Below, one piece after another: positions 16,511 to 24,947 of a DNA stretch of 64,000 nucleotides. The notes beneath the pieces were generated by a model. That model was given only the letters and a program-made list of their open reading frames with translations, was not told the origin of the DNA and did no database searches. Numbering within the stretch: position 1 is the stretch's first letter; each line of letters opens with the position of its first letter. Source of the stretch: Symmachiella dynata (GTDB taxonomy: Bacteria; Planctomycetota; Planctomycetia; Planctomycetales; Planctomycetaceae); assembly GCF_007747995.1 (NCBI RefSeq), contig NZ_CP036276.1:6996001-7060000 (forward strand), in the 5' to 3' direction. The translations under genes and the position numbers were made by a program.

Positions 16511-16580
16511 GTAGGCGGTAGGCAGTAGTCAGTAGTCAGAAAAGAGTGGCCGGTAGTCAGTGGCCGGTGGCGAGTGGAGA
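16511..16580. repeat. Heptamer-periodic mosaic repeat, overlapping a gene 3' end
   Basis: It is a perfect 7-bp register: GTAGGCG GTAGGCA, then two GTAGTCA, GAAAAGA, GTGGCCG and further units. Its right part encodes the last residues and stop of the minus-strand gene 16557-17246. Confidence 0.8.
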
Positions 16581-17246
16581 TCGTGTTTGCGGGATCTTGG
16601 TTGTTTTTTGTTTGTCTTGTGGGTTGGACTGTTCGGCTGGCTTTGAGGGTACGGCAACTCTCTTGAAGGTTACGGTTCGCGCCGTAGGCTTTGGCTCGAA
16701 TCCTCCGGCTAAGTGGTACGCACCAAAATGATCTTGGACCCACTCCGGGACATTGCTTTTCGATGTTTTTTCGTAGGTCGTTTTTGCGGAAATGAACAGG
16801 TTCAACTCGGGTATTTCTTTTAGTGCGCGAAATTCGTCGTTGAAGCGGTTTGAAATCCAGATTTTCCCTGAAACTTTGCCTCCGTCGTTCAAGGTCACAG
16901 TATTGTCCCGGCCAAGTAAATCGTAACCATAAGAAACGGATAAAAAATAGACGGTTTGGACGCGATATCGGTCCGGTATCCCGGAAACCTCTATCGAACT
17001 TTGCCTGGGCCCTGACCAGGGAAGATTCCACTTATCGATCACAACATTGTCGGGACAATAGGGAGACAGGAATTCTCCGGCATCCTGTTTGTTGTAAGCC
17101 AATGTGAGGGATACCCAAACGTGGCCTTTTTGATCGACTTCAAGGCTGTCTGCATGCAACGTTAAGGCGCGGTCCTGCGCGAACGCGACCAGGTGTTCAT
17201 GGCCTAGTTCAGACAATAGGCATCCAAGGGCAAGAATGAGTTCCAT
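16557..17246 (-). CDS. Hypothetical protein
   Basis: This is a 229-residue protein with a short hydrophobic N-terminus (MELILALGCLLSELGHEHLV). The body is soluble, with beta-rich stretches (VWVSLTLAYN, TVYFLSVSYGYDLLG, NDGGKVSGKIWIS). I do not recognise the family. The tail is odd: the final residues SPLATGH and the stop are written by the heptamer repeat at 16511-16580, so the ancestral C-terminus may have been replaced. It lies 21 bp downstream of the small lipoprotein gene, which also ends in a heptamer repeat, so the two are probably co-transcribed. Confidence 0.65.
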   Translation of the reverse strand: MELILALGCLLSELGHEHLVAFAQDRALTLHADSLEVDQKGHVWVSLTLAYNKQDAGEFLSPYCPDNVVIDKWNLPWSGPRQSSIEVSGIPDRYRVQTVYFLSVSYGYDLLGRDNTVTLNDGGKVSGKIWISNRFNDEFRALKEIPELNLFISAKTTYEKTSKSNVPEWVQDHFGAYHLAGGFEPKPTARTVTFKRVAVPSKPAEQSNPQDKQKTTKIPQTRSPLATGH

Positions 17247-17256
17247 TGTGCATCCA

Positions 17257-17292
17257 GTTGCCGGTGGTCAGTTGTCGGTGGCGAGTGGAGTG
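17257..17292. repeat. Heptamer-periodic mosaic repeat, overlapping a gene 3' end
   Basis: Heptamers GTTGCCG GTGGTCA, GTTGTCG, GTGGCGA. It spans the stop of the minus-strand lipoprotein gene (17268), whose end PLATDN is repeat-encoded. Confidence 0.7.
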
Positions 17293-17666
17293 TTCGTTTG
17301 CTCGCGAGGATCGGGTTCCCACGTTTCGGTGGTTCGGTTGTAGATTTCGCCGGTTTGGCCGTTGATCATCCGACCGTGCGTTCTGGCTGTAAAACGACTG
17401 TTGAAAAGGCCAAACGCATTGAGGATGTAGTAATTGTTTTCGTCGGCATAGTAATAGTCGGTAAATATTTTGAGACCATCCTGTGCCGCTATGATTTCAC
17501 TTAGTTCTTTAGGCGAGATATTGAAACCGTCTGGCGTTTCGAGCTCTGCAGCCTTGGAGGTATCGCCGACGTATCGAATTGGCGATTTACCCAATCCGGC
17601 GCAGCCAACGAAAATGATGAGAACGGTAGGTAGGGCGAAGCGATTCAGGGTTGATCGGATTTGCAT
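17268..17666 (-). CDS. Small predicted lipoprotein
   Basis: The protein has 132 residues from ATG 17666 (MQIRSTLNRF). A signal peptide ends in the lipobox IIFVGC (about residues 17-22), so the Cys is probably lipidated and the protein exported. The mature part includes an aromatic stretch, DYYYADENNYYILNAFG, and a region around NGQTGEIYNRTTETW. I do not recognise the family. The C-terminal residues come from a heptamer repeat. The frame is open to 17699, through a GTAGGTCA-type palindrome, which argues for the later ATG. Confidence 0.7.
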   Translation of the reverse strand: MQIRSTLNRFALPTVLIIFVGCAGLGKSPIRYVGDTSKAAELETPDGFNISPKELSEIIAAQDGLKIFTDYYYADENNYYILNAFGLFNSRFTARTHGRMINGQTGEIYNRTTETWEPDPREQTNTPLATDN

Positions 17667-17682
17667 GATGCCTCGATTTCGA

Positions 17683-17706
17683 TTCGTCATGCACAGCATG
17701 ACCTAC
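17683..17706. repeat. Palindrome of the GTAGGTCATGC family
   Basis: TTCGTCATGCACAGCATGAC followed by CTAC forms a hairpin (GTCATGC/GCATGAC). Copies occur at 31197-31220 and 31249-31272; relatives occur at 27306-27328 and 27373-27395. Confidence 0.75.
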
Positions 17707-17738
17707 GGGGTTTATCGGGCCACCGGCCACTTTTTCCC

Positions 17739-18920
17739 CTAAAACCGCAGCCCCATGCGAGCGATGAAGCCGGTGTCGATGTCTAGGTCCGGGGCGATTG
17801 TTTGGAAGCTGAATTCGCGGTTGAAGACCCAACCTGCTTCGATGAAACCTGACACACAGCAGCCGTAGTTGCGGAAGCCCATCAGGATGCGAAAGTCTTC
17901 GATTTGCATGCGGTCGGTTAAGCCTGTTCCTTGGAGCGTGACTTCGTAGGCTTCGACGTGATATTCGCCGCGGCCGTAGAACCAGGTGGGGCCGAAAGCG
18001 GTGTTGCCGATGAAATAGTCGATGCGGGGGCGCGGCCAGACCATGGTGAATTCCCAACGGTCATCGGGACGCCAAACAAAACCGGCGTAGGGGACGATCA
18101 GATCGTCGACCCGGTCCCAATACTGTACTCCGAGGGCCCAGGTCCATTGGGGGCTGGTACGGATGAACAAGGCTCCCCGGCCATCCCACATCCAGGCTTC
18201 GGACGAGGCCTTTTCGAAATCGCTGGCGACTTGGGGAGTAAAACCGATCTCAAAAGAGTAGGGGCTGCTGACGGAGGTCGAGAGTTGGAAATCACTGGCG
18301 AGGCGATAGGCATTGGGCCCCAAGGGCAAGCCGGACGGACCACCCCAGCTGCGGTAGTTGAATTCCGGGCTCCAGGAGAACGCGGAGTCTTGAAACCATC
18401 GCCACGTCCGCCGCAATTGAGAGTCGAACTCAAAAACGCTGAATTTTCCGAACGGGCTTTCGGTGCTGGCAGCCGGCAGATATCCGACTTCCCATTTCGA
18501 GCTCCAGCCAAAACGGACCGGTTCGGGACCAGCGGAGCCGTAGAATCCGTTGGAACCGGGAACCGTATTGTAGGTCGGCATCGTTTGGTCGTAAGGAGTG
18601 ACGAATCCGGGCTGCGGCGGCAGAAACGGGTCGCCACCGGTATAAGGAGGCGGAGTTCCATAGGAGGGCTGATCGCCGTAGACCTGTGCGACCTGGACCG
18701 GTTGTGAAAATGTAGGCGGCGCCAACGGAGCATTGTAAGGTCCACCTGCAGCTGGAAACGATTGGCCGACCGGAAACGCTGTGGGTTGCGGCATGTACGT
18801 CGGGCTTTGCCCACGGACCTCGGCAGCGAATGCGGCTGACGGTGACGTTACATGAATGGGACCGGCAGCTTCAGGCTCAGCGGATATCAGGGCCAGTAGG
18901 CAAAGTAATTGTGCGTTCAC
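17739..18920 (-). CDS. Predicted outer-membrane beta-barrel protein (DUF6268-like)
   Basis: This is a 393-residue exported protein. The N-terminus MNAQLLCLLALISAEPEAA is signal-like. A Pro/Gly/Tyr-rich linker follows (about residues 40-125, with PPPYTGGDPFLPPQPGF). Alternating aromatic beta strands then run to the C-terminal Phe of FIARMGLRF, as expected for an outer-membrane barrel. Planctomycete proteins of this type are annotated DUF6268; that assignment is from memory. There is no substrate clue. It is the first gene of a minus-strand run with the two small exported proteins downstream. Confidence 0.75.
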   Translation of the reverse strand: MNAQLLCLLALISAEPEAAGPIHVTSPSAAFAAEVRGQSPTYMPQPTAFPVGQSFPAAGGPYNAPLAPPTFSQPVQVAQVYGDQPSYGTPPPYTGGDPFLPPQPGFVTPYDQTMPTYNTVPGSNGFYGSAGPEPVRFGWSSKWEVGYLPAASTESPFGKFSVFEFDSQLRRTWRWFQDSAFSWSPEFNYRSWGGPSGLPLGPNAYRLASDFQLSTSVSSPYSFEIGFTPQVASDFEKASSEAWMWDGRGALFIRTSPQWTWALGVQYWDRVDDLIVPYAGFVWRPDDRWEFTMVWPRPRIDYFIGNTAFGPTWFYGRGEYHVEAYEVTLQGTGLTDRMQIEDFRILMGFRNYGCCVSGFIEAGWVFNREFSFQTIAPDLDIDTGFIARMGLRF

Positions 18921-19222
18921 GCCAGTGCACCTATGATTTCTGGGAAGTGCGGGGGGAAATCGGTGGCGAAATGTCCTTGAGAGATGCCACGTTTGCTCCG
19001 GGGATGGGGCGAATCCACACGTTGTGGAGTCCGCGCGTTTAAGGAGCGGTGTGCGATTGTCTAAAACCGGCGATTTTCGTCAACAGCAAGTCGGTGCTTG
19101 GGGGGAATTGAGATGGGAAAAAGGTTGTTGAGGGGCGGTGGGGAGTCGGCAGTAGGCGGTAGACAGTAGACAGAAAAGGGGAGAGTTGGTTGTTGGGGGG
19201 CTGTTGTATGTGGGGTGTGCTA
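18921..19222. repeat. Intergenic stretch with a heptamer mosaic (19145-19186)
   Basis: The part at 19145-19186 reads GTCGGCA GTAGGCG GTAGACA GTAGACA GAAAAGG. The rest shows no gene. Confidence 0.6.
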
Positions 19223-19537
19223 ATGAATCTTGCAACAAAAATCTTTCCGCGATTTGATCCGTTCGGAGATCGCTGCCCGAGCTGTGGGAAATGCGCTCTG
19301 CGGGAGTACCCAATCCACACGAATCCGCCGGTCAACTGGTCGCTGTGGGATTGCCTTAAGTGCGGCGGCGAATTTGTGAAGGAGGGCGGTCGCACTATTC
19401 CGCGTAAGGAATATGACGGGCCGTTGCTCGCCGAATTTTTCTTTTCGGTACGCGAACAGCCTGACGTAGATCCGAATGAATTATGGCGACAACTCGAATT
19501 GGAGCGGAATCAACACGAAAAAGGGGACGGGAATTGA
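19223..19537 (+). CDS. Small zinc-ribbon protein
   Basis: The protein has 104 residues from ATG 19223 (MNLATKIFPRF). CPSCGKC and, ~25 residues later, CLKCGGEF form a four-Cys zinc ribbon. The tail is acidic and charged. I do not recognise a specific family. It is bracketed by two heptamer repeats (19145-19186 and 19556-19603), and almost the same GGGGGAATTGAGATGGGAAA-type sequence occurs on both sides of the gene (19103-19122 and 19529-19547), as if it sat in a repeat-bounded cassette. Confidence 0.55.
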   Translation: MNLATKIFPRFDPFGDRCPSCGKCALREYPIHTNPPVNWSLWDCLKCGGEFVKEGGRTIPRKEYDGPLLAEFFFSVREQPDVDPNELWRQLELERNQHEKGDGN

Positions 19538-19555
19538 GATGGGAAAAGGTTGTTG

Positions 19556-19603
19556 GGTTGGCAGTGGGGAGTAGACGGTAGGCAGTAGGCAGAGAAAGGG
19601 GCG
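19556..19603. repeat. Heptamer-periodic mosaic repeat
   Basis: GTTGGCA GTGGGGA GTAGACG, then GTAGGCA twice. This is the downstream partner of the 19145 copy around the zinc-ribbon gene. Confidence 0.7.
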
Positions 19604-19770
19604 GTTGTTGGCGAAATCTTTGCGGCTTTGCGTGAGGTTTTTCTGATAGCACCTCACAAAGCGATTCCACCAGGCGATCGAATCGATTCTGCTTCGGCGG
19701 CCAAGATGGTGTCGCTTCGCTCTCGGTGAACGGTTAAGCTGACGGCAGACGCAATGGGAGGCTGCTCGCT

Positions 19771-20049
19771 ATGAAACGTCGTTATCTGATTCTCATCACC
19801 CTGCTGGCCGTCATGGCCTGTCCGCTCTTAGTGGGGCCGTATGCTTGGCTCGACTTCAATGGCCATTTGCCGGGAGCGATCAGCACGGCGGTCGATCCAG
19901 CTTATGCATTCTTAAAGACGGAAGCCGGGGGATTCGATTTCACTCGACATCTATTCGATTCCTATATCGGACTTTGGCTGGGTGGCAAACAAGAAGCGCG
20001 CCTTTACCGAATTATACGGACGTCCAGAAACGATTTGGCGAGGCGCTAG
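19771..20049 (+). CDS. Small exported hypothetical protein
   Basis: This 92-residue protein has a clear N-terminal export or anchor helix (MKRRYLILITLLAVMACPLL). The mature region is short and contains GGFDFTRHLFDSYIGLWLGG. I do not recognise it. A membrane protein gene follows 56 bp later on the same strand. Confidence 0.5.
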   Translation: MKRRYLILITLLAVMACPLLVGPYAWLDFNGHLPGAISTAVDPAYAFLKTEAGGFDFTRHLFDSYIGLWLGGKQEARLYRIIRTSRNDLARR

Positions 20050-20105
20050 ATTCTGATTGAATCATTCTCTTTGCCTCACATGTCGCTCACACGAAAGCCG
20101 TAAAC

Positions 20106-20420
20106 ATGGCAACCCCGAAAACCTTTAAGAGGCTCGGCAAGATGCTGATCTTCGCGGGAGTGCTTGCTTTCCTCGCCGGCCCCGCTGTCACTACTGTGGG
20201 GATGACCAATACCTTTGAGCAAATCAGTCAAACCGACGAAATTCCAGACGTAGCGGTTGAACAGGCAGTCGAAAAGACTGTGTCGTTGTCATGGCGAACA
20301 AACGCGATCGGCATTCCAGTGGGATTGACCTGCCTAGTCGCGGGCATTTGTTGTTATGTGGTGGCTGCACGATTGAAACGCCTGGCGGTTGCCCAAAACA
20401 GTGAAATTCCCGCCGCATGA
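20106..20420 (+). CDS. Two-helix membrane protein, hypothetical
   Basis: The protein has 104 residues with hydrophobic helices at about 12-32 (MLIFAGVLAFLAGPAVTTV) and 69-88 (IGIPVGLTCLVAGICCYVVA), joined by an acidic loop (TDEIPDVAVEQAVEKT). The layout recalls small MotA/TolQ-type fragments of planctomycetes, but I see no decisive motif. It ends 67 bp before the DUF1501 gene. Confidence 0.6.
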   Translation: MATPKTFKRLGKMLIFAGVLAFLAGPAVTTVGMTNTFEQISQTDEIPDVAVEQAVEKTVSLSWRTNAIGIPVGLTCLVAGICCYVVAARLKRLAVAQNSEIPAA

Positions 20421-20487
20421 TCTGTTGTCCAGTCGGGGCGGCGGGTATGATGCATGCTGGTCAAAGTTACTCACCGCCGAGGTCGAC

Positions 20488-22392
20488 ATGCTGCAGTTGC
20501 TTTCCGATTCTGGTTCGCCCAATTTTTGCGATGGTCTATCGCGGCGGCGGATGTTGCAGGTCGGGGGGTTGGGGACGCTGGGGTTGGGGCTGCCGCAACT
20601 GCTCAAGGCGAACAGCGAGGCGGCATCGTCTGCGTCGACGTTTGGCCGGGCGAAGCGGGTGATCTTCTTTTTCATGTGGGGCGGACCGGCGCATCAGGAT
20701 ACGTGGGACCTCAAACCGGACGGTCCTTCTGCCACGCGGGGCGAGTTTTTGCCGATCGCGACCAATGTGCCCGGCATGCATATTTCGGAACATTTCCCAC
20801 TGATTTCCCAACAAGGCGACAAGTTGGCGATCATTCGTTCGGTGGGGCAGGAAGACAACAACCACTCCACCGGCGCGCATGCGGGATTGACCGGACGGCG
20901 GCATGAGCTGAAGCAAGAACGCTTTGCCGCCCGCGAGACGGATTTTCCGCACATTGGGTCGGTGCTCTCGAAATTGCGTCCCAATGCGGCGGGAATGCCG
21001 ACGTTTGTGTCGATGCCGGAAATCATTGCCACGACCGACGGCACGATTACGCCGGGACAATTCGGCGGCATGTTGGGCAAGGCGCACAATCCGTTTCAGA
21101 TCGATCAACACCCGGATTTGCCCGACTTTTCAATCTCGAGTTTGGCGCTGCGAGGCGGAATGAATCCGCAGCGGATGGATACGCGGCGGCAATTGCTGGA
21201 ACAAATCGACGACGTCCGGCGATTGGTCGACCGCGGTGCCCGCGTGCGGGACATGGACGCGTTTTATGCACGGGCTCTCGATTTGGTCCTGTCAGCCGAA
21301 GCGCGGCGGGCGTTTGATATTTCGTCGGAGAGCGAAGAGACGCGGCGGCGGTATGGTTGGCACACGTTCGGTCAAAGCACGCTGCTCGCCAGACGATTGG
21401 TCGAAGCGGGGGTCAAGCTGGTGACCGTTTATTGGCATCGCGAAAAACCGACCGTCGATGCCAGTTGGGATACGCATTGGCTGAACAACCAGGAACTGCG
21501 CAATCGGCTGATGCCTGTTGTCGACCGGCCGATCGCGGCGTTATTGGAAGACCTCAAGGCCAGCGGATTATTGGATGAGACGTTGGTGATATGGAACAGC
21601 GAGTTCGGTCGTTCACCACGATTCAATCGTTATGGCGGCCGCGATCATTGGGGTGCGTGCAATTCGGTGGTGATGGCGGGCGGCGGCGTTCCCGGTGGGC
21701 AGATTTTCGGGGCGTCCGATGAACAGGCGGCGCATCCGATTTCCGAAAAAGTGACGCAAGACGACATTGCCGCCACGGTGTATCACCTGTTGGGGATCGA
21801 ACCGGAGACGGCCATCCAAGACAAACTGGGCCGCCCCTATCCAGTCGCGTTGGGCGAACCGATTCATAAGTTGCTGGGCAATCGCGCCCAACCAGAACCA
21901 TCGCCCGATCCGCCACCCATTATAGGGCGCCCGAAAATCGGTCGGTTCACGCAAATGTTGCGGGAGCGGGGACTGCGGTATTTGACGGTCGACTTTGGCA
22001 ATCCCGATAGCGAAGCGGATTGGAAACTGGCTGGTTTCGGCGAAGCGGTCGGTGAAGGTCTGGAACGTTATCGCCAACCGGCTGCAGAGGTCGCACGGGT
22101 GACGTATCAAGGCATTTGGCATGTGATGTTCGACTGGGCCTACTTGGTCCTGCGTTGCCCCGAACCGCGCACGCTGGATGGTTTGGTGCTCACACTGGAA
22201 GGCCAACCGTTGCCGATTCCGGAAAACTTGGCACAGGAACCGCCGTCAAAAATCTGGCACATCCCATTTCCTCCCGGCACGATTGCCGGCAGTCAGAATT
22301 TCGATTTAGCGATTCGCGGTGCGGATTGGCGGCTGACTGATTTGGTGTTGGTGGGGGATCGGATATCGGAGCGGCATTTGGGGTATGTTTGA
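20488..22392 (+). CDS. DUF1501 protein with twin-arginine leader (alkaline-phosphatase-like fold)
   Basis: The protein has 634 residues from ATG 20488 (MLQLLSDSG). SRRRMLQVGG plus a following hydrophobic stretch is a Tat signal. VIFFFMWGGPAHQDTWDLKP opens the DUF1501 domain, a sulfatase/phosphatase-like fold abundant in planctomycetes. Metal-site-like stretches are DNNHSTGAHAGLTG, WDTHWLNNQELRN, EFGRSPRFN and GRDHWGACNSVVMAG. After about residue 470 there is an extra ~160-residue domain (from IGRPKIGRFTQMLR) that ordinary DUF1501 proteins lack. These proteins often accompany a PSD1/DUF1549 cytochrome protein; none is adjacent here. Confidence 0.9.
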   Translation: MLQLLSDSGSPNFCDGLSRRRMLQVGGLGTLGLGLPQLLKANSEAASSASTFGRAKRVIFFFMWGGPAHQDTWDLKPDGPSATRGEFLPIATNVPGMHISEHFPLISQQGDKLAIIRSVGQEDNNHSTGAHAGLTGRRHELKQERFAARETDFPHIGSVLSKLRPNAAGMPTFVSMPEIIATTDGTITPGQFGGMLGKAHNPFQIDQHPDLPDFSISSLALRGGMNPQRMDTRRQLLEQIDDVRRLVDRGARVRDMDAFYARALDLVLSAEARRAFDISSESEETRRRYGWHTFGQSTLLARRLVEAGVKLVTVYWHREKPTVDASWDTHWLNNQELRNRLMPVVDRPIAALLEDLKASGLLDETLVIWNSEFGRSPRFNRYGGRDHWGACNSVVMAGGGVPGGQIFGASDEQAAHPISEKVTQDDIAATVYHLLGIEPETAIQDKLGRPYPVALGEPIHKLLGNRAQPEPSPDPPPIIGRPKIGRFTQMLRERGLRYLTVDFGNPDSEADWKLAGFGEAVGEGLERYRQPAAEVARVTYQGIWHVMFDWAYLVLRCPEPRTLDGLVLTLEGQPLPIPENLAQEPPSKIWHIPFPPGTIAGSQNFDLAIRGADWRLTDLVLVGDRISERHLGYV

Positions 22393-22533
22393 TTGGGGGT
22401 GGATGCCGCTGAGCGGACCTGAATCGCAAGTGGATGTCTGAATTGATTTGAAACTAAATACGTCGCTTGCCTCGCCAACGGATTGCACAGCGGACCCTAC
22501 TCACTTGGTACAGTGTTCCATCGAAGTTGAATC

Positions 22534-23169
22534 GTGAATCGCGAAAAACTCATTGCTGACCTCAATCGGGCCGTCGCTGACGAGGATGCAACCTTATCGC
22601 GTCTTGTGAGCTTTGAGCATGGAAGTCGTGAACGGGTGGAAATGGAACTTCGATACAATACGGTACGGAATTCTGCAGCGGCTATCCGACGAGAGTTGGC
22701 CACGGTGACAGGCGAAGAACATGCGGTCTGGCTGGATTTGGGTGTCCGCCCCGAGGCTGCCATTTCTGGTGCTGTTCTCATTCAGACCGAGTCACGCTGT
22801 TACTTGATTTTCAATGCGAGCAACCTAGATGTTGACGGACGTGCGGCCCAGGCGATTGCTGAATTCAAATATCCCCGAAATACCCGATTTGGCGCACCCA
22901 ACGATGAGGCGCTCAGCGGACATCCATTATATGGTCGCGGATTGCAACCCTATGACGCATTTGAAGTGATCAACTCTCGATGGCTTGTCGAGGAACTACG
23001 GCAAAATCAGGTAGCATTTCCAAATTACGAATTCTCATGTCGCCATTTTATCTTCACATTCCACGACAGCTCGTTCGAATGTTTGGCAGAGGATCTCTCC
23101 GTAACCGTTGATGAACGTCCGTTCGACCAAATCTGGCATGACCTATATGCGAAGGTCAATGAGCTGTGA
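22534..23169 (+). CDS. Conserved hypothetical protein
   Basis: This is a 211-residue soluble protein. Helical charged N-terminus (MNREKLIADLNRAVADEDAT). The conserved-looking middle and end read RFGAPNDEALSGHPLYGRGL, YDAFEVINSRWLVEELRQ and CRHFIFTFHDSSFECLAED. I recall proteins with the same APND...SGHPL...HFIFxFHDSxFEC layout across many phyla, often as lone genes, without an established function. There is no signal peptide or membrane helix. The start at GTG 22534 follows no clear Shine-Dalgarno. Confidence 0.75.
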   Translation: MNREKLIADLNRAVADEDATLSRLVSFEHGSRERVEMELRYNTVRNSAAAIRRELATVTGEEHAVWLDLGVRPEAAISGAVLIQTESRCYLIFNASNLDVDGRAAQAIAEFKYPRNTRFGAPNDEALSGHPLYGRGLQPYDAFEVINSRWLVEELRQNQVAFPNYEFSCRHFIFTFHDSSFECLAEDLSVTVDERPFDQIWHDLYAKVNEL

Positions 23170-23239
23170 GTTGTTGCCTCGACTTTGGTATTCCACTGAT
23201 TTTGCCAATGAAACTCCACCTGTTTCAGAGCGCGGGAAT

Positions 23240-23298
23240 TGCGGCTTCTTGCGGGCTTTGCCCGCCCCGATAGCAGAGCTATCGCGGCCACCCAGTGT
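23240..23298. repeat. Inverted partial copy of the 1183/1491 repeat unit
   Basis: GCGGCTTCTTGCGGGCTTTG, continuing CCCGCCCCGAT, is the reverse complement of the left end of the long direct repeat. It sits between two convergent genes and contains the hairpin GCGGGC-TTT-GCCCGC, a possible bidirectional transcript end. Confidence 0.7.
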
Positions 23299-24258
23299 TT
23301 AGAGGCTTTCGCTGGATGTTTTGCTGAATTGGGTGAAGCGTTGGGCCAGTTCGTTGGGTGATTCGGTTCCGTTGATTTCTAATGCGCGGCATTCTTCTAA
23401 GTTGCGAAACCAGGTGTGCTGTCGTTTGGCGAATTGGCGGGTGCGGATTTGTAGGGTTTCGATTGCTGCGGGCAATGTGGTTCGCTGCTCCAAGTGTTCG
23501 ATGATTTCTTTATAACCCAGCGCCTGCCGCGCTGTGTTGGCCATCGGTGGTGAAATCGTTAAGAGTCCGCGGACTTCTTCGACCAACCCGACAGCGATCA
23601 TTTGCTCGACGCGGAGGTTAATTCGCTGGTACAGCCAATCGCGCGGTGGGGAGAGCCAAAATACGTTTGCGGGGCGTTGCTCGTTGGGCAGCGGGCCTTG
23701 TTGTTGTTGTGCGGAGAGCGGCTTGCCGGTTAGTTCGTGTACTTCTATGGCGCGAACAATCCGCCGCAGATCGTTGGGGTGCAACCGGGCAGCTGTGGCT
23801 GGATCGACTTCCGCTAATCGACGATGCAGCGATCCGGCGCCGTGCTCTTTTCCGAACTGGTCGAGTTGTTTCCGTAATTCCCAATCCGCCGACGGGCCTT
23901 CGAAGACACCCCGTAAGACGGCGCGCAGATACAATCCCGTCCCCCCCACAAACAACGGCACGCGGCCGCGATTGAGGATCTCTTCGCAAACGGCTTGCGC
24001 CTGGGCGACATAGTCCGCGACGCTGAATTCTTCGTGCGGATCAACGACGTCGAGCATGTGATGCGGGATGCGGGCCTGTTCTGCGGGATTTGGCTTGGCA
24101 GTGCCGATATCCATGCCGCGGTAGATGGCCATCGAATCCAACGAGACGATCTCCGCCGACAATTGCTCTGCCAACCGCAACGCCGTCGCTGTTTTTCCAC
24201 AGGCGGTCGGACCGGCCAAAAATTGACAGCGGGGCAAAATATCGGGCGAAAACTGCAT
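23299..24258 (-). CDS. miaA: tRNA dimethylallyltransferase
   Basis: The protein has 319 residues from ATG 24258 (MQFSPDILPR). It adds the isopentenyl group to A37 of tRNAs reading UNN codons. GPTACGKTATA (P-loop), LDSMAIYRGMDIGTAKP, FVGGTGLYLRAVLRG and HPNDLRRIVRAIEV are the family blocks. TRQFAKRQHTWFRN is the RNA-binding C-terminal motif. The frame is open to 24369 without similarity. Confidence 0.96.
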   Translation of the reverse strand: MQFSPDILPRCQFLAGPTACGKTATALRLAEQLSAEIVSLDSMAIYRGMDIGTAKPNPAEQARIPHHMLDVVDPHEEFSVADYVAQAQAVCEEILNRGRVPLFVGGTGLYLRAVLRGVFEGPSADWELRKQLDQFGKEHGAGSLHRRLAEVDPATAARLHPNDLRRIVRAIEVHELTGKPLSAQQQQGPLPNEQRPANVFWLSPPRDWLYQRINLRVEQMIAVGLVEEVRGLLTISPPMANTARQALGYKEIIEHLEQRTTLPAAIETLQIRTRQFAKRQHTWFRNLEECRALEINGTESPNELAQRFTQFSKTSSESL

Positions 24259-24454
24259 GAAAATGGCATCGTCAGCGGGAGAAACGGAGGGTGATCGTAA
24301 TATCTGCCAGCATAGAGACCCCGTCGGCATTTGGCCAGATCCTACGGCGGATGGCTGAATTGATCGCATCGCCTTCCCGAATCGGTTACTATGAGATCGC
24401 GCGTGAATTTAGACCGGACTTGAAGCACCGAGGAAGACAGGGCGAAATCTATCG

Positions 24455-24907
24455 ATGGCGGAATTTGAACGTAGCATCGTCGTCACCAGTGGGCTGGAAG
24501 AAGTGTTTGATTTCCTGCTCCGTCCCCAAAATGTGACCCGCATCAGCCCCCCCGACATGGGACTGAACTTTGTGAATGCGCCTGAAGTGGTCGAACTGGG
24601 CAGCATCATGGAGTTCAAGGTGCTCGCCCGCGGAGTCGTGCAGAACATCACTCACGAAATCACGCATCTCGACCGCCCGACGCGTTTCATCGAAAAGCAG
24701 GTCCAGGGACCGTTCAAGCAATGGCAGCATGAACATGCGTTTGAAGCGACGGGTGAAGGGGTGACGATTATCGATCGCATCTCCTTCGAACCGCCGGGCG
24801 GGTTGATCGGCTTGCTGGTGACCGAAGAATCGATTCTGGATTCTTTAGACGACGGGTTCGCGCACCGGCACGCACAGTTGCAAAAACTGCTGGGCAACGA
24901 AAGCTAA
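24455..24907 (+). CDS. SRPBCC-family protein
   Basis: This is a 150-residue single-domain protein of the START/Bet v 1-like fold. ERSIVVTSGLEEVFDFLLRP opens the hydrophobic pocket domain, FIEKQVQGPFKQWQHEHAFE lies in the middle, and IIDRISFEPPGG precedes the long C-terminal helix (LDDGFAHRHAQLQKLL). Such proteins bind hydrophobic ligands or act as polyketide cyclase-like enzymes; the ligand is unknown. It is followed 40 bp later by a small membrane protein. Confidence 0.85.
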   Translation: MAEFERSIVVTSGLEEVFDFLLRPQNVTRISPPDMGLNFVNAPEVVELGSIMEFKVLARGVVQNITHEITHLDRPTRFIEKQVQGPFKQWQHEHAFEATGEGVTIIDRISFEPPGGLIGLLVTEESILDSLDDGFAHRHAQLQKLLGNES

Positions 24908-24947
24908 GCGGCATGTTCCCTCACCTTACGATGAACGGCCTCCTTCT

